DNA of 27,558 bases from Patescibacteria group bacterium (lineage in GTDB: Bacteria; Patescibacteria; Microgenomatia; Daviesbacterales; UBA10151): NCBI GenBank assembly GCA_023487645.1, contig JAMDBX010000071.1, forward strand, positions 1 to 27,558, in the 5' to 3' direction. Shown in pieces: positions 16,741-23,471 of this stretch (within the stretch, counting starts at the first letter, position 1; the number at the start of each line of letters is the position of its first letter). The notes beneath the pieces are model-generated. The model was not told the DNA's origin and did no database searches. It worked only from the letters and a program-made list of their open reading frames with translations. A program made the position numbers and the translations under genes.

Positions 16741-17514
16741 ATGGAAAAAAGAAATCCTTTAGCTATTTGGAATTTACGGAAAGCCCAGACCAGTTTGGGT
16801 ACCCAAGGAAGTCTGCAACTTGCGGATAAATCCTCTACGGCAGTAATGAAGGCATCAACTGCCTTATCTAATGAAAGAAGCAGGGGAGTGGATCAATTAC
16901 AGGAGTTTAAAGTGGTAGAAACCTGTGTAAGGATCAGCAGTGTTGCAAAAGTGGGATGCTCTGATCGCGCCTGCGCTGAAAAAGCATTGGAAAAAGTGTG
17001 GCCGACGAAAATTCGCCTTGATAGTATAATCCAAAGTTTGGCGCAGAGTTGTAATTATCCGATTGAAGTTATATCCCGGACAGAAAGATTTAAAGCTCCA
17101 ATTGAGCAACGCGGGAAGATGGAAGTGACTCCTAATAACGAAATTCGGGCATGGAGAATAGAAGAGGAATCTGATTTTCATGATTTGATAAAGCAATTTG
17201 AAGAAGCCATAGGGGCAAAATTAACCCTTGGTGAGGTAAGTCAATCGGTAGCTACAGATGAATCTGGCCTAATAGTAAGTAATAAACAGCTGGGTTCATA
17301 TGGAAGATATCCGTCTCAAAAAATTGAACTGATTAGAATTGTTGGAGAAACGTTCGAATCGCTTCCTCAAACTCCGGATGTGGCCCAAGTAACCTCTTTG
17401 CAACCATCTACAGAGTTGCCTCCGGTGTCACCAACATCTAATACTCCTTCATCCACCTTTAACGGTGATTTTAATTGGGCAAGTAAGGGACTTGCCAGTT
17501 CAGAAGAATATTAA
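16741..17514 (+). CDS. Unrecognised protein with Ser/Thr/Pro-rich tail
   Basis: 257 residues with no family I recognise. It has no signal peptide or membrane segment. The N-terminal 55 residues are polar and Ser-rich. The middle (about 56-200) looks folded and holds four Cys (62, 73, 78, 104), the first three in a C-x10-C-x4-C spacing that might bind metal. The tail (about 205-257) is low-complexity Pro/Ser/Thr. No Shine-Dalgarno sits at proper distance (an AAGGAG is 20 nt upstream), and a TAAAAT at 16721-16726 could be a -10 giving a short leader. It stands between a divergent envelope gene and tRNA-Pro, next to tRNA-derived repeats, so it may be a lineage-specific or acquired gene. Confidence 0.6.
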   Translation: MEKRNPLAIWNLRKAQTSLGTQGSLQLADKSSTAVMKASTALSNERSRGVDQLQEFKVVETCVRISSVAKVGCSDRACAEKALEKVWPTKIRLDSIIQSLAQSCNYPIEVISRTERFKAPIEQRGKMEVTPNNEIRAWRIEEESDFHDLIKQFEEAIGAKLTLGEVSQSVATDESGLIVSNKQLGSYGRYPSQKIELIRIVGETFESLPQTPDVAQVTSLQPSTELPPVSPTSNTPSSTFNGDFNWASKGLASSEEY

Positions 17515-17577
17515 ATTTTAAAATATTTTTATCCAAACCCTGTATAAATCAGCAGTAAAATGGTAAAATTCTACCAA

Positions 17578-17649
17578 CGGGGTGTAGTTCATCGGTAGAA
17601 CGCTCGCATGGGGTGCGAGAAGCAGGAGGTTCAATTCCTCTCACCCCGA
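17578..17649 (+). tRNA. tRNA-Pro (anticodon GGG)
   Basis: A complete cloverleaf. The acceptor is CGGGGTG with CACCCCG. The D arm is GTTC/GAAC with loop ATCGGTA. The anticodon stem is CTCGC/GCGAG with loop ATGGGGT, giving anticodon GGG (17610-17612) after U33 and before G37. The T arm is GGAGG/CCTCT around TTCAATT. The discriminator is A. C1-G72 is typical of tRNA-Pro. The 3' CCA is not encoded (ACCG follows), so CCA must be added. GGG reads CCC and CCU. Confidence 0.93.
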
Positions 17650-17733
17650 CCGAAGCGAAGCTGAGGGAGGGATAGTGAGAGGAACAAGATCTTTGAACGA
17701 AGTGAGAAGTAGCCTTATTCCTCTCACCCCGAC
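17634..17733. repeat. Duplicated tRNA-Pro 3' end with inverted copies
   Basis: The 17-mer ATTCCTCTCACCCCGAC, the 3' part of tRNA-Pro (17634-17650), recurs exactly at 17717-17733, an offset of 83 nt. Between them GTGAGAGGAA (17675-17684) is the inverse of part of each copy. The second copy ends in the perfect 12-bp palindrome CCGACTAGTCGG (17729-17740). Another inverted repeat, GTCAAT-AA-ATTGAC, follows at 17745-17758. The layout resembles an attachment-site or tRNA-fragment duplication, but there is no integrase in the window. Confidence 0.7.
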
Positions 17734-17788
17734 TAGTCGGCTCTGTCAATAAATTGACTTTGTTCAGAGTCTTAGACCATCTAAATTA

Positions 17789-18298
17789 GTGTCTGCAAAA
17801 CTACAAATATCAATAGAAAAAGCAAAAATAAATAAGTTATTTTACTTTGTGGTTACTGCTGTAATTTATCATCCTCAAAAGAAAAAGTGTTTAATTTTAC
17901 AAAGGTCTAAAAAAGAGATTGCTCACCCTGGGTTGTGGGGAGTAGCTGGGGGAAAATTAGAGTGGGAGGATTTACAAAATAACCCTATAACCCGAATGAA
18001 TCATGATATTCCTAATTGGCAGGGAATGGCAGAAAAACTTATTGCCAGGGAAGTTAGGGAAGAGAGTGGGTTGGAAATTACAGACCCCAGATATTTAGAA
18101 AGTGTTGTGTTTATTCGTCCAGACGGTATACCAGTAGTTTGTTTGCAGTTTGCTGTCAAATGGAAATCAGGGAAAGTAGAGATTGCTCCGGAATTTGATG
18201 ATTATGCTTGGGTCGATGGGGAAGAGGTCAAAAAATATGATTGTATTCAAGGTGTCCCGGAAGAAGTAGATCAGGCAATTAAAATTTATTCCCAATAA
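17789..18298 (+). CDS. NUDIX hydrolase with a lengthened Nudix loop
   Basis: 169 residues from GTG 17789. The Nudix fold starts at about residue 17 (FYFVVTAVIYHPQ), and LWGVAGGKLEWED (49-61) leads into the Nudix box, which ends with AREVREESGL (86-95). Between its GGKLEWED half and the REVREESGL half lie about 18 extra residues, so the usual GX5EX7REUXEEXGU spacing is broken although the metal-binding Glu residues of REVREE are kept. These enzymes cleave nucleoside diphosphates linked to another group. The substrate is unknown. The start is uncertain: no Shine-Dalgarno is seen, and the next in-frame start (GTG in FVVTAV) would cut the first strand. The gene lies just after the tRNA-Pro repeat region. 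Confidence 0.82.
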   Translation: MSAKLQISIEKAKINKLFYFVVTAVIYHPQKKKCLILQRSKKEIAHPGLWGVAGGKLEWEDLQNNPITRMNHDIPNWQGMAEKLIAREVREESGLEITDPRYLESVVFIRPDGIPVVCLQFAVKWKSGKVEIAPEFDDYAWVDGEEVKKYDCIQGVPEEVDQAIKIYSQ

Positions 18299-18331
18299 TT
18301 TTTTTGTAATTTCCCTACCCTTTTAGTACCT

Positions 18332-18345
18332 ATGTATCCATACAC
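18332..18345. repeat. Near-palindromic 14-mer upstream of recA
   Basis: ATGTATCCATACAC contains inverted arms TGTAT and ATACA around CC. It lies 24 bp upstream of the recA -35 box. The identical 14-mer occurs at 26217-26230 and a two-mismatch version at 25368-25381. It could be a regulator site or a dispersed repeat. Confidence 0.6.
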
Positions 18346-18369
18346 TAGAAAAATAATAAAAAATGGGGG

Positions 18370-18405
18370 TTGACAATGTTTCGGGTTTTGTTAATATATA
18401 TTTAT
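18370..18405 (+). promoter_or_regulatory. recA promoter, near-leaderless
   Basis: A perfect -35 TTGACA (18370-18375) and a -10 TAATAT (18392-18397) are spaced by 16 bp. The predicted transcription start (about 18403-18404) is only 2-3 nt before the recA ATG at 18406, and there is no Shine-Dalgarno. The TTG of the -35 box is in frame with recA and could be mistaken for a start codon. Confidence 0.75.
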
Positions 18406-19476
18406 ATGTCTGGGAATAACGTTGATGCCAAAAAAGCTGCCATTTTAGCTGCTATGCAGCAGATTCAAAAGCAATACGGGACGGGTTCGATTATGAGGTT
18501 GGGGGAACGGGCGGAAAAACTCGCTGGCTCGGTTATCTCTACCGGCTCCATTGCCTTGGATTTAGCTTTAGGTGTTGGAGGTCTGCCTTGTGGTCGGATT
18601 ATTGAAATTTATGGTCCCGAGGCTTCCGGTAAAACTACCTTAGCCCTTCACGTTATTGCCCAAGCCCAGAAAAAAGGAGGAACGGCAGCCTTTATTGATG
18701 CCGAACACGCTTTAGATCCACAAAGAGCCCAAAAAGTAGGTGTAAACTTAGATGATTTGTTAATCTCTCAGCCGGATACTGGTGAGCAAGCTCTGGAAAT
18801 TGCCGATACTCTAATCCGTTCGGGAGGAATTGATGTTATTGTCATTGATTCTGTGGCTGCCTTAGTACCAAAAGCCGAGATTGAAGGTGAGATGGGAGAT
18901 TCAATGATTGGTGTCCAAGCCCGGCTGATGTCTCAAGCCCTGCGCAAACTTACCGGGGCGATTGCCAACACCAACACTATTGCTATTTTTACTAACCAAC
19001 TGCGCCAAAAGATCGGGGTGATGTTTGGCAATCCCGAGACTACTCCGGGAGGTTTAGCTTTAAAGTTTTATGCTTCGGTAAGGCTGGATACGAGAAAGAT
19101 TGAAAATATTAAATCTGGTGATATGGTAGTAGGATCAAGACATCGGGTCAAGGTTGTAAAAAATAAGGTCGCTCCCCCATTTCGGATTGCAGAATTTGAT
19201 ATGGATTCTGATGGTATTTCCCATGAAGGGGAACTTTTAGATGTGGGTATTGAGCTGGGAATTTTAACTAAAGCCGGAGCTTTTATTCGTTGGGAAGAAA
19301 AACTTTTAGGCCAAGGAAGACAGGCAGCAATATCCTACCTTAAAGAAAATGGTAAAGAGGCGGAAAAACTGGAAAAAGATATCCGGGAAAAATGGACCAA
19401 ACAGGAATCGGGTAAGGAAATGGTGGTAGGAAAAGAAAAAGAGGAAGAAACGGGTTCGGTTGAAGAGGCTGGTTAA
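18406..19476 (+). CDS. recA: Recombinase RecA
   Basis: 356 residues starting [20 protein letters not shown], which aligns with the usual RecA N-terminal helix. The 12 codons open upstream overlap the promoter and are rejected. Walker A is GPEASGKT (70-77). The family blocks [35 protein letters not shown], the [22 protein letters not shown] segment leading into loop 2, and the C-terminal domain are present. A charged tail rich in Lys/Glu ends the protein. RecA filaments drive homologous recombination and would stimulate LexA cleavage if LexA is present. The stop overlaps the recX ATG by one base (TAATG), a common regulatory pairing. Confidence 0.97.
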   Translation: MSGNNVDAKKAAILAAMQQIQKQYGTGSIMRLGERAEKLAGSVISTGSIALDLALGVGGLPCGRIIEIYGPEASGKTTLALHVIAQAQKKGGTAAFIDAEHALDPQRAQKVGVNLDDLLISQPDTGEQALEIADTLIRSGGIDVIVIDSVAALVPKAEIEGEMGDSMIGVQARLMSQALRKLTGAIANTNTIAIFTNQLRQKIGVMFGNPETTPGGLALKFYASVRLDTRKIENIKSGDMVVGSRHRVKVVKNKVAPPFRIAEFDMDSDGISHEGELLDVGIELGILTKAGAFIRWEEKLLGQGRQAAISYLKENGKEAEKLEKDIREKWTKQESGKEMVVGKEKEEETGSVEEAG

Positions 19477-20141
19477 TGCCTAAGATTACCTCGGTTGAAT
19501 CACAAAAAAAGAATCCAAAAAGATTTAATATTTTTTTAGATGGGCAATTTGCTTTTGGAGCAGATGAAGATCTAATAGTTAATTACCGCTTAGTGAGGGG
19601 AAAAATTGTACAACCCCAGGAGGTAGAAAAACTGGTATTTGAGTCTGAGGTCGGCAAGCTAATGGAGAGAATGTATGGGTTGTTTTCAGTTCGAATGCGC
19701 TCCGAAAAGGAAGTCCGTGATTATTTAAAAAATTTATCCTTTAAAAGAAAAATTAAAGATAAAGAAGAAATTTCCGATTTAGTGATTGATCTTTTGATTG
19801 AAAGATCAAAACAAAAGGGAATGATTAATGATTTAGAGTTTGCTAAAGCATGGGTAGAAGCACGAAGAAGAAGTAAACAAAAAGGGAAGATGATCTTAAA
19901 AATGGAGTTACTGCAAAAGGGAATTGACCGGGAAGTGGTAGAGGAAGTATTAAGTGAACCCTTCGACTATGCTCAGGGCGAGGAGGAATTGGCAAAACAA
20001 GCTCTAGAAAAAAAAATGAAATCCTGGAAAAATTTACTGGAGGTAGAGTTAAAAAAGAAGGCAACTGAATTTCTGCTTCGTAAAGGTTTTGAATATCAAA
20101 TAGTTAAGGAAGCGGTTGCAAATGTTATTAAAAAAGGGTAA
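19476..20141 (+). CDS. recX: Regulatory protein RecX
   Basis: 221 residues; RecX binds RecA filaments and limits their activity. It is built of three-helix repeats: the second holds LFSVRMRSEKEVRDYLKNLSF, the third EFAKAWVEARRRSKQKGKMILKMELLQKGI, and a fourth follows. A Gram-positive-like N-terminal extension (about 1-55; SVESQKKNPKRFNIFLDGQFAF) precedes them. Residues about 159-169 (SEPFDYAQGE) are translated from a dispersed palindromic repeat (19953-19981), inserted in frame between helices. The gene overlaps recA by one base, so its synthesis is coupled to RecA. Confidence 0.9.
   Translation: MPKITSVESQKKNPKRFNIFLDGQFAFGADEDLIVNYRLVRGKIVQPQEVEKLVFESEVGKLMERMYGLFSVRMRSEKEVRDYLKNLSFKRKIKDKEEISDLVIDLLIERSKQKGMINDLEFAKAWVEARRRSKQKGKMILKMELLQKGIDREVVEEVLSEPFDYAQGEEELAKQALEKKMKSWKNLLEVELKKKATEFLLRKGFEYQIVKEAVANVIKKG
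19953..19981. repeat. Dispersed repeat inserted in frame in recX
   Basis: AGTGAACCCTTCGACTATG followed by CTCAGGGCGA has CCCT...AGGG inverted ends. It matches, from memory, the CCCTTCGACTACGCTCAGGG family of short palindromic repeats scattered in many bacterial genomes. It supplies the peptide SEPFDYAQGE in RecX without breaking the frame. Confidence 0.65.
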
Positions 20142-20228
20142 ACTACCCATAGTAAGCTGGAAATTCCAAAGGTTAGTTATGACAGTTATCGTAAAAAGTC
20201 ATACTCTGGTTTTAATTTAATAATTTTA

Positions 20229-20246
20229 AATGGCCTTTTGGCCATT
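20229..20246. terminator. Hairpin in the recX-rny gap
   Basis: AATGGCC and GGCCATT form a 7-bp perfect stem around TTTT, followed by CCTTTTGTG. The weak T-tract makes it a possible terminator for recA-recX, or otherwise a symmetric protein-binding site. A further inverted repeat, TATGAC-N14-GTCATA, lies at 20178-20203. The rest of the 131-nt gap is AT-rich and featureless. Confidence 0.4.
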
Positions 20247-20272
20247 CCTTTTGTGAGTTTCCACCCAAAAAT

Positions 20273-21619
20273 ATGAAAAAAAGTTTTGGTAATTTTAATT
20301 CTGACGATCAATCCCAGGCTCCAATAAACGGAGGGAATTCTGTTGTTAATGAAACAGAGTTGGCTAAAAGAGAAGGTATCTTGGAGGAACGTGAGAGGAT
20401 TTTAGTTGAGAAATTGAAAACTCTCGATGAAAAATTGGCCCAACAGGAAAAAATTCGCAAAGATCTAACTTCTAAATTAGAAAAATCTGCTAATCTTCCT
20501 GCTGAAGAAGCCAAAAAACTTTTATTGGAAAATATAGAAAAAGATTTGGCTGCTGAAATCTCTAAAAAAGTTAGAGAAGCAGAAGATGAAACAAAACTGC
20601 AAATAGATGAAAAAGTTAGGGATATTTTAGCCGAAGCCTTACTTCATGGAGTTACTGATTATATTGCTGAATTTACCACCTCCCAAATTCAACTCCCTGA
20701 TGAGGAGATGAAGGGAAGGATTATTGGTAAAGAAGGTAGAAATGTTCGGGCTTTTGAAAATGCTACCGGTGTAGATTTATTAATGGATGAAACTCCAGGG
20801 GTTCTTATTATTTCCTCTTTTGATCCGGTCCGGCGGGAGATAGCCAAGGTTTCTTTGGAAAGATTGATGCAAGATGGCCGTATTCAGCCGCAGCGGATTG
20901 AAGAAATTGTCGCCAAAACCCGGGAAGATGTGGAAAAATTAATGTGTCAAGCAGGTGAGCAACTCTGTCATGAGGTTGGAGTTTATAATTTACCCCGGGA
21001 GTTAGTTTGTCTTTTGGGAAGATTTAAATACCGGTATTCTTACGGACAAAGTATGATTCAGCATACCCTGGAAGAAACCCGGATTGGGGTGGCTTTGGCA
21101 AAAATGTTAGGAGCTAATGCCAATGTGGTGAAACTTGCTTGTTTACTTCATGATATCGGCAAAATTGCCGTTGACGGTGATGAAGAAGGGACACATATAG
21201 AAAAAGGGGTACAACTGGCAAAGAAGTTTGGCATGCCGGAGCAAGTTGTTAATGCTGTTGCCGAACATCACGAAGACAAACCTTTTTCCTCCATTGAATC
21301 AATTATTGTCTATATTGCCGATGCTATTTCCGGGGCTCGGCCGGGAGCAAGGCGGGAAAATGTTGAAGATTACATCAAAAGGATTGAAGATATTGAACGG
21401 ATTGCAACCTCTTTTGAGGGTGTGGATAAGGCCTTTGCTGTTTCTGCAGGGAGAGAAGTTCGGGTGATTGTATTTCCGGATAAGGTAACTGATGAGGAAC
21501 TTCCTAAACTAACCCATGATATTGCCCAACAAATTTCCCAAGAAGTTATTGTCCCCGGCCAGGTCAAGGTGACGGCTATCCGGGAAGTTCGGGCCACTGA
21601 TTTTGCCCTAACCGCCTAA
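20273..21619 (+). CDS. rny: Ribonuclease Y lacking the membrane anchor
   Basis: 448 residues against about 520 in Bacillus. RNase Y is an endoribonuclease that starts mRNA decay. Order here: a polar, probably disordered N-terminus (1-25), a charged coiled coil (about 26-120), a KH domain (about 138-200, GKEG at 152-155), and an HD domain with QHTLEE (His264), LLHDIGK (His293-Asp294) and EHHED (331-335). The C-terminal region is typical (AREVRVIVFPDK-like, ending VRATDFALTA). The usual N-terminal transmembrane helix is absent. The frame upstream of ATG 20273 closes at a TAA at 20213 and encodes no hydrophobic segment, so a wrong start does not explain it. The enzyme is likely soluble. recA-rny proximity is also seen in Firmicutes. 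Confidence 0.93.
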   Translation: MKKSFGNFNSDDQSQAPINGGNSVVNETELAKREGILEERERILVEKLKTLDEKLAQQEKIRKDLTSKLEKSANLPAEEAKKLLLENIEKDLAAEISKKVREAEDETKLQIDEKVRDILAEALLHGVTDYIAEFTTSQIQLPDEEMKGRIIGKEGRNVRAFENATGVDLLMDETPGVLIISSFDPVRREIAKVSLERLMQDGRIQPQRIEEIVAKTREDVEKLMCQAGEQLCHEVGVYNLPRELVCLLGRFKYRYSYGQSMIQHTLEETRIGVALAKMLGANANVVKLACLLHDIGKIAVDGDEEGTHIEKGVQLAKKFGMPEQVVNAVAEHHEDKPFSSIESIIVYIADAISGARPGARRENVEDYIKRIEDIERIATSFEGVDKAFAVSAGREVRVIVFPDKVTDEELPKLTHDIAQQISQEVIVPGQVKVTAIREVRATDFALTA

Positions 21620-21621
21620 AC

Positions 21622-23043
21622 TCAAAAGGTTTGGGGAACCTCTTTATTTTTATCTTTCTTTTTAAAGATTACTAATCTTTTTATTTCCATTTCCAGCTGC
21701 CAGTCGGGTGATTTTTTTAACATTGCAATATCGTCAATTACCGTTTGCGGCCGCATTGGGTAACTACTCAGGGCTTCATCCAGGATAATATATTGGGCAT
21801 CATAAACATCCGGGAACATATAGATTTTTTCCCGGTTGGCGATGTGGGGGACAATTGGTGATTGGGCAGAGACCGCTTCGTTTGAGGGGATTTTGAGAAG
21901 GGCTTGGTTGAGATATCCAAAGTGGACTCCATCGGCAATATTCAGTTGGGGTAGCACCCAAATGGCACTAAACGGGGATAAGCTGCCAAAGACAAGAAAG
22001 AAAAGTAATAGGTAAAAAACAACTTTTTGAGGCAGGTGAAATTTGGCAATTCCTAAAATTGCGCTGACAGCTAAAAATGGTTGTAAATTGGCATTGTAAT
22101 GAAAGGCTGTGCCCCAATAATTAGGTATGGTAGAGGTAAAACGCAGGTAGAGTGCAGGAAAAACCGTCAACCAGCTTAGGGGAGATAATATAGACAGGAA
22201 GGCAAATTGGCGGTAGACAAAGTCTAGAGTATTTATTTTAATCGGAGAATTAAAGAGCAGGTCGGAAAAAATGGTGGGATGGGTAAAAAATAATAACCCC
22301 AGGGTGAGGGGGTCGTTTAATGGCAAGATGGACGTTCCGATATCTAAATTTTCACTACCCGGAGAAAGCCAGGGAATGATCGTAAATTTAATCAAGTAGA
22401 AACTAAAAACTGCAAAAATGGCAGTAATAAGACCAATCTTTTTTTCTTTTTGCAGGATCTGGAAAATTCCCAGGCCAAAAATAAAGACAGGGACATCTTC
22501 CTTAAATAGAATACACAAGACAAGTACCAGCCAATAAAGGTTCCATTTTTTAAAATACCAGGCATAAAGTAACCAAGATAAGGGCAGGACAGAGATAGTG
22601 GCCAGATGAAAATCAAAACCAATAGCTGAGAGTAGTCCTGGTGAAGTGAGGTAAGCTAAGGTAATTAGAAAACTAATTAGTATATTTTTTAATTTATCCT
22701 GGGCAATAAGAAAAATCGGGATACTACTAAAAGCTACAAAGGCCGCCTGGATAATTAGTAAAGTGACTGCAGAGGGAAAAAGGGTGTAAATTGGTGAGAG
22801 CAAAAGCATAATTGGACCAAAATGGTCGGCTAAAGTAAGCTGGTGCAAGATTGTACTGTAGGGTATTTGTAAGTGCCCATATAAAAAGGAAGCTTGGACA
22901 TAAATTCCCAAATCCAGGGCAGCAGAGTTATAGGTAAGATGTTTGTAAATGGAAAGGTTGGAAAAAATGATTAAAAAAAGGGTGGCGAGTAAAAATGCTG
23001 AAACAGAGTGACTATTGCTTAAAAAAAAGAGTTTTTTAATCAT
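21622..23043 (-). CDS. DUF2079 polytopic membrane protein
   Basis: 473 residues with about ten membrane helices. Family-like segments: ALDLGIYVQASFLYGHL (about 42-58), LADHFGPIMLLLSPIYTLFPS, and SAIGFDFHLATISVLPL, with a C-terminal soluble part (about 395-473) after YMFPD. DUF2079 proteins look like GT-C type sugar transferases and may use polyprenyl-linked sugars, but the reaction is not established. The Asp-Leu-Gly near the first loop could be the acidic GT-C motif. Convergent with rny, with 2 bp between, and divergent from hup. Confidence 0.8.
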   Translation of the reverse strand: MIKKLFFLSNSHSVSAFLLATLFLIIFSNLSIYKHLTYNSAALDLGIYVQASFLYGHLQIPYSTILHQLTLADHFGPIMLLLSPIYTLFPSAVTLLIIQAAFVAFSSIPIFLIAQDKLKNILISFLITLAYLTSPGLLSAIGFDFHLATISVLPLSWLLYAWYFKKWNLYWLVLVLCILFKEDVPVFIFGLGIFQILQKEKKIGLITAIFAVFSFYLIKFTIIPWLSPGSENLDIGTSILPLNDPLTLGLLFFTHPTIFSDLLFNSPIKINTLDFVYRQFAFLSILSPLSWLTVFPALYLRFTSTIPNYWGTAFHYNANLQPFLAVSAILGIAKFHLPQKVVFYLLLFFLVFGSLSPFSAIWVLPQLNIADGVHFGYLNQALLKIPSNEAVSAQSPIVPHIANREKIYMFPDVYDAQYIILDEALSSYPMRPQTVIDDIAMLKKSPDWQLEMEIKRLVIFKKKDKNKEVPQTF

Positions 23044-23067
23044 ATCTAGTAAGGTTTACCCTTTTAA

Positions 23068-23096
23068 AAAATACACTATTTACACTAATACGACAA
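23068..23096 (-). promoter_or_regulatory. Promoter for the DUF2079 gene
   Basis: On the minus strand TTGTCG (23091-23096) and TATTTT (23068-23073) are 17 bp apart, each 4 of 6 to consensus, with a short AT-rich leader before ATG 23043. On the other strand of the same 125-nt gap the HU gene has only weak candidates (TTGCTA/TAGGAT, 19-bp spacer). Confidence 0.4.
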
Positions 23097-23168
23097 GAGG
23101 AAAGAGGCCTTTACAACAGAATAAACATTTGCTAAGCTACATCAAGACAAAAATAGGATTAATTTCAA

Positions 23169-23441
23169 ATGACAAAAAACGAGCTGATTGAAAAAGTTGC
23201 GAAAAAGTCTTCTCTAACTAAACGGGCTGCTAACGATGCCGTCAACTCTACCTTTAATTTAATTCGGGATTCCCTCAACCGGGGAGAAAAAGTGGTTATT
23301 TCCGGATTCGGAACCTTCCTTATTCGCTCCCGGGCAGCCAGAAGAGGCAGAAATCCCCAGACAGGACAGGCGATTCAAATTCCCCGTAAAAAAACTCCGG
23401 GTTTTACTGCCGGTAAGACCTTAAAAAGACAAATTAAATAG
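23169..23441 (+). CDS. hup: HU-family DNA-binding protein
   Basis: 90 residues, the normal HU/IHF size. MTKNELIEKVAKKSSLTKRAANDAVNSTF forms the helical dimerisation body, then GEKVVISGFGTFLIRSRAARRGRNPQTGQ. The DNA-binding arm has NPQTG and the intercalating-proline position in IQIPRKKTPGF, and the protein ends AGKTLKRQIK. HU bends and compacts DNA non-specifically. Whether it is HU or IHF-like cannot be told from one gene. The 125-nt gap before it separates it from a divergent membrane protein; a GT-C enzyme gene starts 30 nt after it. Confidence 0.95.
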   Translation: MTKNELIEKVAKKSSLTKRAANDAVNSTFNLIRDSLNRGEKVVISGFGTFLIRSRAARRGRNPQTGQAIQIPRKKTPGFTAGKTLKRQIK

Positions 23442-23471
23442 TTATTATCCATATTAGCTTCAAAATGAATA

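Noticed and set aside
17634..17733. A present integrated element at tRNA-Pro
   Set aside because: Only 66 nt separate the two copies and no integrase, transposase or phage gene is in the window, so at most it is a scar or small repeat.
17549..17749. A 66-residue minus-strand frame containing GVRGIEPPASRTPCERSTDE
   Set aside because: It is the antisense translation of tRNA-Pro and its duplicated 3' end. Peptides of this kind are well-known false proteins in databases.
18370..18405. Twelve extra N-terminal codons for recA from TTG 18370
   Set aside because: The TTG is part of the -35 box TTGACA, and the RecA family N-terminus begins at ATG 18406.
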